Shown here one piece after another: positions 17,417 through 27,029 of a stretch of 48,587 bases of DNA. The notes beneath the pieces were generated by a model. It saw only the letters and a program-made list of their open reading frames with translations. It ran no database searches and was not told the DNA's origin. The position numbers were made by a program, and so were the translations under genes. This DNA is from Minisyncoccota bacterium. GTDB lineage: Bacteria; Patescibacteriota; Minisyncoccia; Minisyncoccales; RBG-13-42-11. Numbering within the stretch: position 1 is the first letter of the stretch; every line of letters starts with the position of its first letter. The stretch lies in NCBI GenBank assembly GCA_028712445.1, contig JAQTPY010000005.1, positions 1 to 48,587 of the forward strand, given 5' to 3'.

Positions 17417-18115
17417 TTAAAAGAAATTTTCAAGATAAACTTTAAAAAGGCCTCCCCTATCTATATTGTCCGAGAAATCTCTCCCCTCTTCCTTCCTTCC
17501 ATTTTTTAAGTCTGTCTTAAGCCAGTCATGCCGCCAATACCATTCCCCACTCTCCGGAGAGTAAAGGTAGGAGTAAGAGTTAGTCTCCTGACCTGACCAA
17601 TCAGATGCCCGATATAATATCTCTTCAATATTTCCAACATCAACCATCAATCCCTTTTCATTTGCCGCATCTTCATTTACGTTCTTCACCATCAAATTCT
17701 GGAAAGTATTGTAATTCATGCCGAGCTCTCCTTCTTTTTCCAAAATCGCAACATACTCCCCGTTTTGATAGTCTAAAACAAATAACAGGGCCTTCCTTTC
17801 AATTTGTCCCTTTTGGCAAATCCCCACTATTTCTTTTTCCGGATCTGCATCAAACTTTATATACAAAGCTTTAACATGATAATAAGAACTGCCTCTCTGT
17901 CGGCAATAGTTTGCAACTGTTTTCAATGGCTCTTCCTTAGGAAGCGCTGCCGGTCTTATGGTTAATTCATTATTCTTTTTTAAATTCTGCAGATTACTGA
18001 ACGCTGAAAAATTTTCCCATTGATTAAAAATAAAAAAGAAACCAAAAACGCCTGTCACTGCTGCAATACAAAGATATTCCCAATTGGTTTTCCCGTTGGA
18101 GAGAATTAATGCCAT
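17417..18115 (-). CDS. Hypothetical membrane-anchored protein
   Basis: ORF with N-terminal TM, collinear with the MBOAT pair. Confidence 0.65.
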   Translation of the reverse strand: MALILSNGKTNWEYLCIAAVTGVFGFFFIFNQWENFSAFSNLQNLKKNNELTIRPAALPKEEPLKTVANYCRQRGSSYYHVKALYIKFDADPEKEIVGICQKGQIERKALLFVLDYQNGEYVAILEKEGELGMNYNTFQNLMVKNVNEDAANEKGLMVDVGNIEEILYRASDWSGQETNSYSYLYSPESGEWYWRHDWLKTDLKNGRKEEGRDFSDNIDRGGLFKVYLENFF

Positions 18116-18157
18116 TTTTTTAATATATCAAAATCCGCTTTCGAGGGAAAGAAAAAA

Positions 18158-18175
18158 GTCGCCAACGTGGCGACA
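18158..18175 (-). terminator. Rho-independent terminator GTCGCCACGTTGGCGAC followed by a T run
   Basis: 7-bp perfect stem, CTTTTTTTC 3' on the minus strand. Confidence 0.75.
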
Positions 18176-18191
18176 GTAAAATAATTAAATT

Positions 18192-18353
18192 TCATTTCCG
18201 TCTGATCTCAACCTTCACCATTCCGTCAGACTTCCAGGCCTTAACATCATGTTCCGAGGTTTCGCAATGGCTCTCCATGGTTCGGGGATCCCACAAAACC
18301 TGTTCCACCACATCAAAACAAATTCTCTTCATAGCTTCTTTTTCGGCATCCAT
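18192..18353 (-). CDS. Small protein (53 aa) MDAEKEAMKRICFDVVEQVLWDPRTMESHCETSEHDVKAWKSDGMVKVEIRRK
   Basis: Unlisted ORF with SD AAGGAGG-N8-ATG, TGA stop, and a terminator immediately downstream. Confidence 0.8.
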   Translation of the reverse strand: MDAEKEAMKRICFDVVEQVLWDPRTMESHCETSEHDVKAWKSDGMVKVEIRRK

Positions 18354-18393
18354 CTTCACTACCTCCTTAAATTTAATGAACTGCCGCTAAAGA

Positions 18394-19371
18394 TCATTTC
18401 TTCCCCACAAACTCAGCCATTTCAGCCAATCTGCAGGCATAGCCCCATTCATTGTCATACCACCCTATTACCTTAACCATGTCATCTTTTGCCATGGTCA
18501 AGGGTAAATCAACTATTGAAGAATGGGAATTTTCTCTGAAGTCAGCTGAAACCAAGGGGGCTTTTTCAGTAATAAATATTCCCCTCCATTTATCTTCCTT
18601 CTCAGCTTTTTTAAAAACCGCATTTACTTCTTCAACCGAAACTTTCTTTTCCACCTGGCAAACTAAATCTAAAGTCGAAACCACGGCAGTCGGAACTCTT
18701 AAGGCAATTCCGTCGAGCTTCCCTTCCAATTCAGGCAATGCTCTGCCTATGGCTTTGGCAGCTCCGGTGCTGGTAGGAATAATACTCAAAGCTGCGGCCC
18801 TTGCTCTTCTTAAATCTTTATGAGGAAGATCCAGAATCCTCTGATCGTTGGTATAGCTGTGGATCGTAGTCATGAATCCTTTAACTATGCCGAAAGATTC
18901 ATTCAAAATTTTGGCTATGGGAGCTAAACAATTAGTTGTGCAGGAACCCATATCGATTATTGGGTCCTTTTTCGGATCAAACTTCTCTGTATTGACTCCC
19001 AAAAGATAAGTTGGAATTTTATCTGCGTCTTTTGAAGGAGCAGACATAATCACCCTTTTAGCTCCGGCCTTAATATGTTTTGAAGCTGAATCATAATCGG
19101 TAAATATGCCCGTGCACTCCAAAACAACATCCACTTCCAGTTTCCCCCATGGAAGTTTTTCAGGATCTTTTTCTGCAAAAAAATTTACATCCTGAGGAAT
19201 TTCTTTTTCATAAATCCCGTAAGAGGAATCGTATTTGAAAAGATGCCTTAAAGTTTCCTGATCGGTCAGATCATTGATTGCCACCACTTTCAAATCAGGA
19301 TGTTTGTCTAAAATTCTTCTTAAAACCGGGCGACCAATTCTTCCGAAACCGTTGATGGCAATTTTTATCAT
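18394..19371 (-). CDS. gap: Glyceraldehyde-3-phosphate dehydrogenase
   Basis: KIAINGFGRIGRPVLRRIL; DMGSCTTNCLAPIAKIL; WYDNEWGYACRLAEM. Confidence 0.97.
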   Translation of the reverse strand: MIKIAINGFGRIGRPVLRRILDKHPDLKVVAINDLTDQETLRHLFKYDSSYGIYEKEIPQDVNFFAEKDPEKLPWGKLEVDVVLECTGIFTDYDSASKHIKAGAKRVIMSAPSKDADKIPTYLLGVNTEKFDPKKDPIIDMGSCTTNCLAPIAKILNESFGIVKGFMTTIHSYTNDQRILDLPHKDLRRARAAALSIIPTSTGAAKAIGRALPELEGKLDGIALRVPTAVVSTLDLVCQVEKKVSVEEVNAVFKKAEKEDKWRGIFITEKAPLVSADFRENSHSSIVDLPLTMAKDDMVKVIGWYDNEWGYACRLAEMAEFVGKK

Positions 19372-19382
19372 AAAGAATTAGG

Positions 19383-19631
19383 TTAATCTTCTATTCCTAA
19401 AAGTTTAACAATTTTTTCCCTGTCGAATCCGACAAGAAATTCTCCTTCAATATCTATGACCGGCACTCCTATTTGGCCGGACTTCTCTATCATCTCTTTT
19501 CTTGCTTTTTCATCGGAGGAAATGTCCACATCTTCGAAAACAACATTTTTATCCTTCAAAAACTCTTTTAAAGTATAGCAAAATGGGCAAGCTGGGGTTG
19601 AAAAAACTCTAACTTTCATATTTAGTGGCAA
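19383..19631 (-). CDS. Glutaredoxin-like protein (CPFC)
   Basis: VRVFSTPACPFCYTLKEFLKDKNVVFEDVDIS...GVPVIDIEGEFLVGFD. Confidence 0.9.
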   Translation of the reverse strand: MPLNMKVRVFSTPACPFCYTLKEFLKDKNVVFEDVDISSDEKARKEMIEKSGQIGVPVIDIEGEFLVGFDREKIVKLLGIED

Positions 19632-20587
19632 CTGCCGCTATCAGAGGTGCCGCTATTCACTCCCACTCCCGAGGAAGGGACTTCCTCTGAAAGAGGCTGG
19701 GAACATTCTGCCGGAGGATTGTTGAATGCCTGGCAGACTATCTTCTTGAATTTTTCGGGAGTCCGAGGACTGACGTTCACCTCCTGATCGTTAATTATTA
19801 TCGTGGGAGAGCCTTGAACTTGATACTGATCATTAAGCTCTTTTTGAACATTGAACTGGGGGTATTGCCCGCTCAACCAAGTTTCTTCATTTCTGAAAAG
19901 CGATGTTACCTGAAAATCTCTATCTGTTTCAAAAACACAGTTCTGAAGCTTGGCCGTATTTATATCGGCAACTCCTCTGCAATTGCCGGAATCTCCGCTA
20001 GCAGTAAAACATTTCAAATAATCTGCATACTTATCTTTTTCTTCTTTCTGAATGCAGTATTGGGTAAGATTTTCGTCCATTTCCTGCTTGTCGTGCATTA
20101 TATAATCTACAAAATAGACCCCCATATCAGCTTTCCCCTCCAGTAATTCGTAAACCGGAGTAAATATTTTCTGGGCCTGAAGTCCAAAAGGGCAGTAAGA
20201 CATGACAAAAAGCTTAATGTCCGGGACATCTCTCTTGTTTTCAATTACAACTGTTTCTTCTGAATCAGAAACTATCCCTTCCTCAAGCGCATATCCTTCA
20301 GGGAAAAGCATTCCTCCATCTTTGGTGGCATAAGAACTGAATTCTGTCTCCCCTATTTTTAAAATAATCTTGTAAAGATTGTTTTCCTCAGTGACGCTTA
20401 CCAAAGAAGCTGTCCCTGATCCCTGGAGAATTTTTTCATTAATATAGTCTATTGCTTTCTGAGCAACCTCCTGAGGGTCAGACACATTTGACCTTCCCTG
20501 GCTCAAATAAAAATAAGAGCCGAGAATAACCAGCCCGCAGACAGCTACGCAAATCGGCACAGTGAATTTGGATAATTTTTTAAGCAT
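19622..20587 (-). CDS. Secreted/membrane-anchored DsbA/thioredoxin-fold protein
   Basis: N-terminal TM; KLFVMSYCPFGLQAQKIF; VQGSPTIIINDQEV. Confidence 0.75.
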   Translation of the reverse strand: MLKKLSKFTVPICVAVCGLVILGSYFYLSQGRSNVSDPQEVAQKAIDYINEKILQGSGTASLVSVTEENNLYKIILKIGETEFSSYATKDGGMLFPEGYALEEGIVSDSEETVVIENKRDVPDIKLFVMSYCPFGLQAQKIFTPVYELLEGKADMGVYFVDYIMHDKQEMDENLTQYCIQKEEKDKYADYLKCFTASGDSGNCRGVADINTAKLQNCVFETDRDFQVTSLFRNEETWLSGQYPQFNVQKELNDQYQVQGSPTIIINDQEVNVSPRTPEKFKKIVCQAFNNPPAECSQPLSEEVPSSGVGVNSGTSDSGSCH

Positions 20588-20591
20588 AGTC

Positions 20592-20792
20592 CTATAATAT
20601 ATTATTTAAATCTTTTAGTAAACCTTCCAAATCTATTCCGTAAGTCTGGCAAATTTCACCCAACGTCAAATTTGCCATTTCTTCTTCGGCGTAAGGACAA
20701 GACAAGCAGGGTAAATTGTATTTTTCCAGAACTTCTTTGGATTTTTTATTCTTCAGCGCTTCAGCTAAAGTTGTATCTTTTGTTATTTTCAT
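20592..20792 (-). CDS. DUF1858-like small redox protein (CLSC)
   Basis: KDTTLAEALKNKKSKEVLEKYNLPCLSCPYAEEEMANLTLGEICQTYGID. Start set to the internal ATG. Confidence 0.75.
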   Translation of the reverse strand: MKITKDTTLAEALKNKKSKEVLEKYNLPCLSCPYAEEEMANLTLGEICQTYGIDLEGLLKDLNNIL

Positions 20793-20821
20793 AAAGTTAT
20801 TGCGCAAGCAACAAGCTTCGC

Positions 20822-21583
20822 TTATTGAGATAACCATCCTCCATCAACAACCACAGTGGAACCCGTCATATAAGAAGATTGTTCTGAAGCTAAAAACGCA
20901 ACTAAATTGGAAACCTCCTCCGGTTTTCCCATTCTGTGAAGCGGCACGCGGGCCAGCACTCCCTCCATGGTCTTTGGATCCTGCTTTAAAGGATCAACCA
21001 TTGGCGTTTCAATGGCGCCTGGAGCTACAGCATTCACTCTTATGTTCAATGGGCCCAATTCTACGGCCATTGTCTCTGTCAAGCCGATTATTCCTCCTTT
21101 TGAAGCAGAATAATGCGCTAAAGTTGCAAAACCGACCCCGACCTGTCCCATAGCCACAGAGGCAACGTTGACTATTGCTCCTGATTTCTGCTTTGCCATT
21201 TCTTTGGCTGCAGCCTGGGCGCAAAGGAAGTATCCTTTAAGATTAATATCTATGGTTCTGTCCCATTCCTCTTCAGTTAAATCCAAAAAAGGTTTGAATT
21301 GGCAAATACCTGCATTGTTAACCAGAATATCTACCTTTCCCCATTCCCCGACTGCTTTTTTTACCATATCGTCAACGTCTTTCTTTTTGGAAACATCGCA
21401 TTCAACAGCTATCGCCTCGCCTCCGGCTTTCTTGATTTCATCTGCCACCTTCTGGCAGTCTTCCTGGGAAATATCGGAAACCACAACTCGAGCACCCTCT
21501 TTGGCCAGCCTTAAAGCGTGAGTTCTCCCCATGCCCCTTCTTGCTCCCGTGACAATTGCCACTTTATCTTTTAAGTCATTCAT
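20822..21583 (-). CDS. SDR-family oxidoreductase (FabG-like)
   Basis: VAIVTGARRGMGRTHALRLA; VNNAGI; HYSASKGGIIGLTETMAVELGPLNIRVNAVAPG. Confidence 0.95.
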   Translation of the reverse strand: MNDLKDKVAIVTGARRGMGRTHALRLAKEGARVVVSDISQEDCQKVADEIKKAGGEAIAVECDVSKKKDVDDMVKKAVGEWGKVDILVNNAGICQFKPFLDLTEEEWDRTIDINLKGYFLCAQAAAKEMAKQKSGAIVNVASVAMGQVGVGFATLAHYSASKGGIIGLTETMAVELGPLNIRVNAVAPGAIETPMVDPLKQDPKTMEGVLARVPLHRMGKPEEVSNLVAFLASEQSSYMTGSTVVVDGGWLSQ

Positions 21584-21639
21584 GTTTTAAAAATTGGTTA
21601 ATTGTTAACTTAGGCCATTTTATCAAAAACCAAAAAAGA

Positions 21640-23847
21640 TTACAATCTGGATTTATATCTCTTCATCAACAGGGAATTTGAAACCACGCTCGTTGAAGAG
21701 AAGGCCATGGCGATAGCGGCAATTACAGGGTTTAATAATATTCCGATGAAAGGATAGAGAATGCCTGCGGCCAAAGGAATACCCAGAACATTGTAGAAAA
21801 ATGCCCAGAAAAGATTCTGCCTGATCTTCTTTAAAGTATAGCTGCTTATTTCAATCGCTCTGACAACATCTCTCAGATCATCTTTAATTAAGACTATTTC
21901 TCCTGTTTCAATGGCAACATCAGTGCCCGACCCAAGAGCAATCCCAAGATTGGCTTGAGCTAAAGCAGGAGCGTCATTGATTCCGTCTCCCACCATAGCC
22001 ACAATACTTCCTTCTTCCTGCAGTCTTTTTACTTCAGCTGCCTTGTCCTGGGGGAGAACCTCAGCCAACACCTTGTCTATTCCCACCTGGCTTGCGATAG
22101 CTCTTCCAACCCTCTCATTGTCTCCGGTAATAATGGCCACTTTCTTTCCTAAATTGTGAAGCATTTTTACTGCTTCCTTTGAATTTTCCTTGAGAGTGTC
22201 TGCCACCGCAATTATTCCCAATATTTCTTTATTTTTAGCCAAAATCATTGCTGTTTTACCCTGATTTTCCAATTCCTGCATTTTATTCTCAATGCTTCCT
22301 GAATCAATTCCGCTCTCTGACAACAATCTTCTTGTTCCCAAAAGAATCTTTTCTCCTCCTAAATTCCCCTCAACTCCCATCCCGGGCACAGCTTTAAAGC
22401 CCTCTATTTTAGAAACAGGCATGTTTTCCTTTTTTGCTTCATCAACAATCGCCTGGGCCAGAGGATGTTCTGAATTCTTTTCCAAAGAAGATGCTATCTG
22501 CAGAACGCTCTTTTTATTAAGAGAAATGGCGACAATATCTGTCACCTCGGGCTCCCCTTTAGTTAAAGTTCCTGTCTTATCAAAAATGACAACATTGACT
22601 TTCTTTGCCATTTCCAGAGCTTTCGATGATTTAATCAGAATCCCATTCTGGGCAGCCAATCCTGTTCCCATCATAATAGCGGTCGGGGTGGCCAAACCTA
22701 AAGCGCAGGGGCAGGCGATAATCAGCACTGTGACAAAAGCCGTCAGAGCGAAAACAAAAGACTGGCCTGTCAAAATCCAGAGAACAAAAGCCAGAATGGC
22801 AATCACTATCACTGTCGGAACGAAATAAAAAGAAACCTTATCCACCAAAAGCTGGATCGGGGATTTGGAGCCCAATGCTTCCTCCACGATTTTGATTATC
22901 TGAGATATCATTGTATCTTTTCCGACTTTATTGGCTCTGAATTTCAGGAAACCTGTTTTGTTTATAGTGGCTCCGATTACAGTATCTCCCTCTTTTTTCT
23001 CAACCGGAATACTTTCTCCAGTAATCATTTTTTCATCCACAGCCGAATATCCCTCCACGATTATCCCGTCAACGGGAATTTTTTCGCCGGGCTTGACCAA
23101 AACGATGTCCCCCACGACCACCTCGTCTATCGGAATTTTTACCTCTTTGATTCCCTTTAGAATGGTTGCCTCTTTGGGCTGCAAGCCGATTAATTTTTTG
23201 ATAGCTTCGCTTGTTTTCCCTTTAGTTATCCCCTCCAAATACTTCCCCAAGGAAATGAATACTAAAATTAAAGCTGCGCTCTCGTAATACAGAAAATCTC
23301 CTCCATAATCCGGTTTGAACCAAAGCAAAAAAGAAACAACTACGCTGTAGAAATAGGCCACAACTGTTCCTATTTCAATTAAAGAATCCATATTGGGATT
23401 CCTTTGGATTAATTTTTTTAGCCCCGAAACATAAAGAGGATAATTGACTGCCATGACCACGGTTGTAATCAAAAATTGAATCAAGGCATTGGCCCCCATT
23501 GAGAGATCGGGCTGAGGAAGGCCGATCATTTCTCCCATTGTCAAATAGAGAATAGGCACGCAAAGAACGAGAGAGGCCAGGAAGCGGTTTTTCAGTTTTC
23601 TGATCTCCTCTAACCGATGATCGTGGCCGGTTTCCTTCCCGCCCTCTTCTGCCTTATAACCCAGCTTCTGAATAATTTCACAAATCCTGTCCAAAACAAT
23701 AACGCCGGGATCAAACTCCAGATAAGCTTTTTCTGCGGCAAAATTAACCGAAGCCGAAAGGATGCCTTTTTCTTTTCTTAACGTGTGTTCAATATTTGCT
23801 GCGCAGGAAGCGCAGCTCATTCCGGAAACTTTGAGAATGGTCTTCAT
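21640..23847 (-). CDS. copA: Copper-translocating P-type ATPase with one HMA domain
   Basis: [76 protein letters not shown]. Confidence 0.95.
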   Translation of the reverse strand: MKTILKVSGMSCASCAANIEHTLRKEKGILSASVNFAAEKAYLEFDPGVIVLDRICEIIQKLGYKAEEGGKETGHDHRLEEIRKLKNRFLASLVLCVPILYLTMGEMIGLPQPDLSMGANALIQFLITTVVMAVNYPLYVSGLKKLIQRNPNMDSLIEIGTVVAYFYSVVVSFLLWFKPDYGGDFLYYESAALILVFISLGKYLEGITKGKTSEAIKKLIGLQPKEATILKGIKEVKIPIDEVVVGDIVLVKPGEKIPVDGIIVEGYSAVDEKMITGESIPVEKKEGDTVIGATINKTGFLKFRANKVGKDTMISQIIKIVEEALGSKSPIQLLVDKVSFYFVPTVIVIAILAFVLWILTGQSFVFALTAFVTVLIIACPCALGLATPTAIMMGTGLAAQNGILIKSSKALEMAKKVNVVIFDKTGTLTKGEPEVTDIVAISLNKKSVLQIASSLEKNSEHPLAQAIVDEAKKENMPVSKIEGFKAVPGMGVEGNLGGEKILLGTRRLLSESGIDSGSIENKMQELENQGKTAMILAKNKEILGIIAVADTLKENSKEAVKMLHNLGKKVAIITGDNERVGRAIASQVGIDKVLAEVLPQDKAAEVKRLQEEGSIVAMVGDGINDAPALAQANLGIALGSGTDVAIETGEIVLIKDDLRDVVRAIEISSYTLKKIRQNLFWAFFYNVLGIPLAAGILYPFIGILLNPVIAAIAMAFSSTSVVSNSLLMKRYKSRL

Positions 23848-23868
23848 GGTTTTAACGCGAAAACAATT

Positions 23869-24648
23869 TTAGAAGAGATCGGAAACCTGTTCTAAATTTG
23901 CCTGCTTAATAATAATCATTCCTCCTTCAATTTTTAAATCGGGATCAATTGGTCCCGGATTACAACCTCCTTTCTCGGTAGCTATCTTTTCAACAGGATA
24001 ACGGTTGCCGCAGTTATTACAGACTATTTCGTCACCCTCCTGCCTGAACCCCTTACCGGTTGAAAAACAGACCTGGCAGGAGTTAGCTGCAGCGCGGTAG
24101 ACTCCGTTTTTATCTTTGACGACAAAATAATATATGATTTTGCCATCCGGCATTTCAACATTATAGAAGCGAGCCCTGTTATCATTGAAAACCGCTGCCG
24201 CTATTTTTACCGTTCCATTTTCGAGGATCGTGTTCTCTCCTTTTTCTCCAATAAAATTAATCTCTTCTTCAATTGGTTCAGAAATTGTCGAATCATTTCC
24301 CGCAGGAAGATTCAGCAATTCTCTTATTTCCTCAAAAGTTCTGTATCCGGTATAAACTTTTCCGTCAATAACGAAAGTCGGCACTCCTTTAAACTCATGA
24401 CGGATAGGGCCTGTGGCAGCATTTATTTTATTTACCTTTATCCCAAACTGTTCGATTTTTTCAATCGTTCCGTCGGCTTCAGTTTTCTGACACCAGGAAC
24501 ACGTCGGGAGGTAATAGAACGTTATTTCTTTAATCTGATCCTGACTATTGTCAGGAGATTTTGAACTTTTAAAGTATTTTCTTTCCAAAAACCATCCTCC
24601 TCCGACCACTATCAAGACCGAAATTAAAATGATTAAAATTTTATTCAT
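23869..24648 (-). CDS. Membrane-anchored thioredoxin/glutaredoxin-like domain fused to DUF2318-like domain
   Basis: YYLPTCSWCQKTEADG...GVPTFVIDGKVYTGY, then YRAAANSCQVCFSTGKGFRQEGDEIVCNNCGNRYPVEKIATEKGGCNPGP. Confidence 0.7.
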   Translation of the reverse strand: MNKILIILISVLIVVGGGWFLERKYFKSSKSPDNSQDQIKEITFYYLPTCSWCQKTEADGTIEKIEQFGIKVNKINAATGPIRHEFKGVPTFVIDGKVYTGYRTFEEIRELLNLPAGNDSTISEPIEEEINFIGEKGENTILENGTVKIAAAVFNDNRARFYNVEMPDGKIIYYFVVKDKNGVYRAAANSCQVCFSTGKGFRQEGDEIVCNNCGNRYPVEKIATEKGGCNPGPIDPDLKIEGGMIIIKQANLEQVSDLF

Positions 24649-24669
24649 ATTTTTTGCAAAACAATGAAT

Positions 24670-25200
24670 TTATTCTTTACAGCAATCAATTGCTTTTTTC
24701 ACGATTTCTCCAAGTTTTCCCAAAAGATTCGTTCTTTTTTCATCATAAATATCCAATTGATCGTCATCGACTTTTTTCACCTCTCCCAAATTAATTAATT
24801 TTAAATTCAAGCCCCAGAACAACACGTATAAATCATATGCTTTGGCAAACAAATCCTGGGCGTCTCTTTGATTCCCCTGTTTTAGATATTTGGTTCCCAC
24901 TTCAATCAACCTCATTGAAGATGCAAGCAGGTGCTTGCTGATGCACCAAACCTCTCCCTCAGAGTTCTTTACTATTCTTTTTAACAAACTCTTTCTGATT
25001 TCCCTTACTTGATTCAATAAATTATAGTATTCATCTTTGCCAGTTTTAACTCCTGTAAAAAAGAAGTGCTCTTCCAAACTCACAAGATTCATTACAGCTA
25101 TGCTCAAATCTTCTTCAGAAGACAAATCCAAATTGTTGTCCTTTTTTGCTCTTTCTGCCTTCTCCAATAATTTTTTAATTTCCTGCTGATTTTTTTCCAT
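24670..25200 (-). CDS. Hypothetical helical protein (176 aa) in the copper operon
   Basis: ORF within a tight minus-strand operon; ends ...IVKKAIDCCKE. Confidence 0.7.
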   Translation of the reverse strand: MEKNQQEIKKLLEKAERAKKDNNLDLSSEEDLSIAVMNLVSLEEHFFFTGVKTGKDEYYNLLNQVREIRKSLLKRIVKNSEGEVWCISKHLLASSMRLIEVGTKYLKQGNQRDAQDLFAKAYDLYVLFWGLNLKLINLGEVKKVDDDQLDIYDEKRTNLLGKLGEIVKKAIDCCKE

Positions 25201-25261
25201 GGCTCATTTGATCAAAAATAAAATATTAAACTGGTCAAAAAGAAGATTTTTAAACATAGTT

Positions 25262-26725
25262 TTATTCAATTTCCCGCAGCACCTCCACCACAGGGACATC
25301 GGAAACGGCGAATGCCGTACTGCCATCTGAAGAAAGTCCTGAAGATTTATTCTCGTCAACGACTTCTATGATTCCCGAAATCATTCCCATCCAACAGCTA
25401 AACTTATACCTTCCTGCTTTTTGAGGTGTAAATTCTTTAACACTGGTTTTGCCGCGGGTAAGAGATATTTGACCATTAAATAGCGCTCTTGATATCACGG
25501 CATTTGTGCATCCGCTTGTTCCTTTATCGGTAATCTCCCACCTTACCGGTATCCCCGCTCTTACCTTGAACTTATTGGGGCTGTATCCAAACGATGAGGC
25601 ATTCATTTTCAAAATCTGCTTGCCATCAACAATCGGCGCCAAATCTTTGGCTTGAACCTCTTTTTGCCCGATCACGTTGCTGAAACTGGGCAATCCGAGG
25701 ATGTTTAACTGGGAATTAATATTAAATAGGGCAAAAAATAAAACTAAAGCTCCTGCTACCCTGAGAAAATTTTCTCCCATGTGAGGATTCTGAAAAAATT
25801 TAACGCTTGACAGTCCTATTAATAAAAGCGCGGGGGCTGTGCCTAGGGCAAAAAGAAACATTATAATGCCTCCCTGCAAAACATCACCGGAAAGAAGAGC
25901 TATGCTCTGGACTGTGATAGTAAATCCGCAGGGAAGAAGAAAAGTAAGAGCACCCATCATGAAAGGCGCAAACTTTCCCTGAAACTTGGAATCATCGGCA
26001 ACGTATCTTGTGAGAGACTTGGGCAGAGTGAACTGAAATCCCTGAAAAGCTTTTACGCCCAACATCTGCATGGCCAAAAAAAACATCATGACAGATATTA
26101 AAATGACCATCATTGAAGTAAATCCCAAAGAAATTTGAAGTTTACTGCCTACCCCTCCCAAAACCAAACCCAGCAGGGCAAAGGAAATTATTCTTCCCGC
26201 ATTGAACATTAAATGAGGCTGGAATTTGGTTAAAATGCTGTCTTTTTTTGAATATAATTCCATCCATTGCTTAGACATCGAAAGGACTATTCCTCCCACT
26301 AAAGCAGCGCAGGTAGAAAACCCTGCCAAGATTCCAAAAGCAAAAAAAGCAGGCAAAGCCGACTTGGCGCTAACATTAATCAGGGATGCAAGCCCCAATC
26401 TGTTTAAAAACAAAAATCCTCCGATTAAAACAAGGGATATCCCAAAAATTTTCCAATTTTTTTGGGGAGCATCTTTTCTTTTATCTGCCGCAGAAAAATC
26501 TGAAAAAACATAACCTTCTTTTGCGAAAATCCTATTTAAATTCTGCAAAGTTGGCCTTTCCCCCCGGTATTCTATCACCGCCCTTCCTTTATGAGCCGAT
26601 GCGTCCACTGATTCCACAGACCCTATTTCCAACAGCTTCTTTTCGATCAAAATTTCACAGGAAGAGCAGTGCATCCCCTCAACCCTGTAAATATGTTCTT
26701 TGATGTTTTCTTTCTTGCCAACCAT
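25262..26725 (-). CDS. HMA domain + TauE/SafE-type membrane domain + cupredoxin-like C-terminal domain fusion
   Basis: YRVEGMHCSSCEILIEKKL; polytopic FFAFGILAGFSTCAALVGGIVLSMSKQW...GALTFLLPCGFTITVQSIALLSGD; VRWEITDKGTSGCTNAVISR...YKFSCWMGMISGIIEVV. Confidence 0.85.
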   Translation of the reverse strand: MVGKKENIKEHIYRVEGMHCSSCEILIEKKLLEIGSVESVDASAHKGRAVIEYRGERPTLQNLNRIFAKEGYVFSDFSAADKRKDAPQKNWKIFGISLVLIGGFLFLNRLGLASLINVSAKSALPAFFAFGILAGFSTCAALVGGIVLSMSKQWMELYSKKDSILTKFQPHLMFNAGRIISFALLGLVLGGVGSKLQISLGFTSMMVILISVMMFFLAMQMLGVKAFQGFQFTLPKSLTRYVADDSKFQGKFAPFMMGALTFLLPCGFTITVQSIALLSGDVLQGGIIMFLFALGTAPALLLIGLSSVKFFQNPHMGENFLRVAGALVLFFALFNINSQLNILGLPSFSNVIGQKEVQAKDLAPIVDGKQILKMNASSFGYSPNKFKVRAGIPVRWEITDKGTSGCTNAVISRALFNGQISLTRGKTSVKEFTPQKAGRYKFSCWMGMISGIIEVVDENKSSGLSSDGSTAFAVSDVPVVEVLREIE

Positions 26726-26755
26726 AATACAAGATATAAAATGAGATATAAAAAA

Positions 26756-27028
26756 TTATTTGTTAAAAAGCTTTGTGACTTTCAATATTTCTGCAACCAT
26801 TTCTTTTTTCTTTTTTTCCGATTTTCCGGACATGGCATTCATAAAACAGGTATTTAAATGGTTTTCCATCAGCATCTGATGGGCTGATTTAAGCAAACCC
26901 AAAGCAGCCAAGTTTTGCTGCATGATATTAATGCAATATTCATCATTTTCGATCATTTTAAGAATCTTTGAAATTAAACTCTGAGCTTTTTTAAAGTTTA
27001 TTAAAGTTTTTTGTTTTTGTTTTGACAT
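26756..27028 (-). CDS. csoR: CsoR-family metal-sensing repressor
   Basis: Helical CsoR/DUF156 layout; YCINIMQQ...LLKSAHQMLMENHLNTCF gives Cys and H-x3-C ligands. Confidence 0.85.
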   Translation of the reverse strand: MSKQKQKTLINFKKAQSLISKILKMIENDEYCINIMQQNLAALGLLKSAHQMLMENHLNTCFMNAMSGKSEKKKKEMVAEILKVTKLFNK

Positions 27029-27029
27029 A

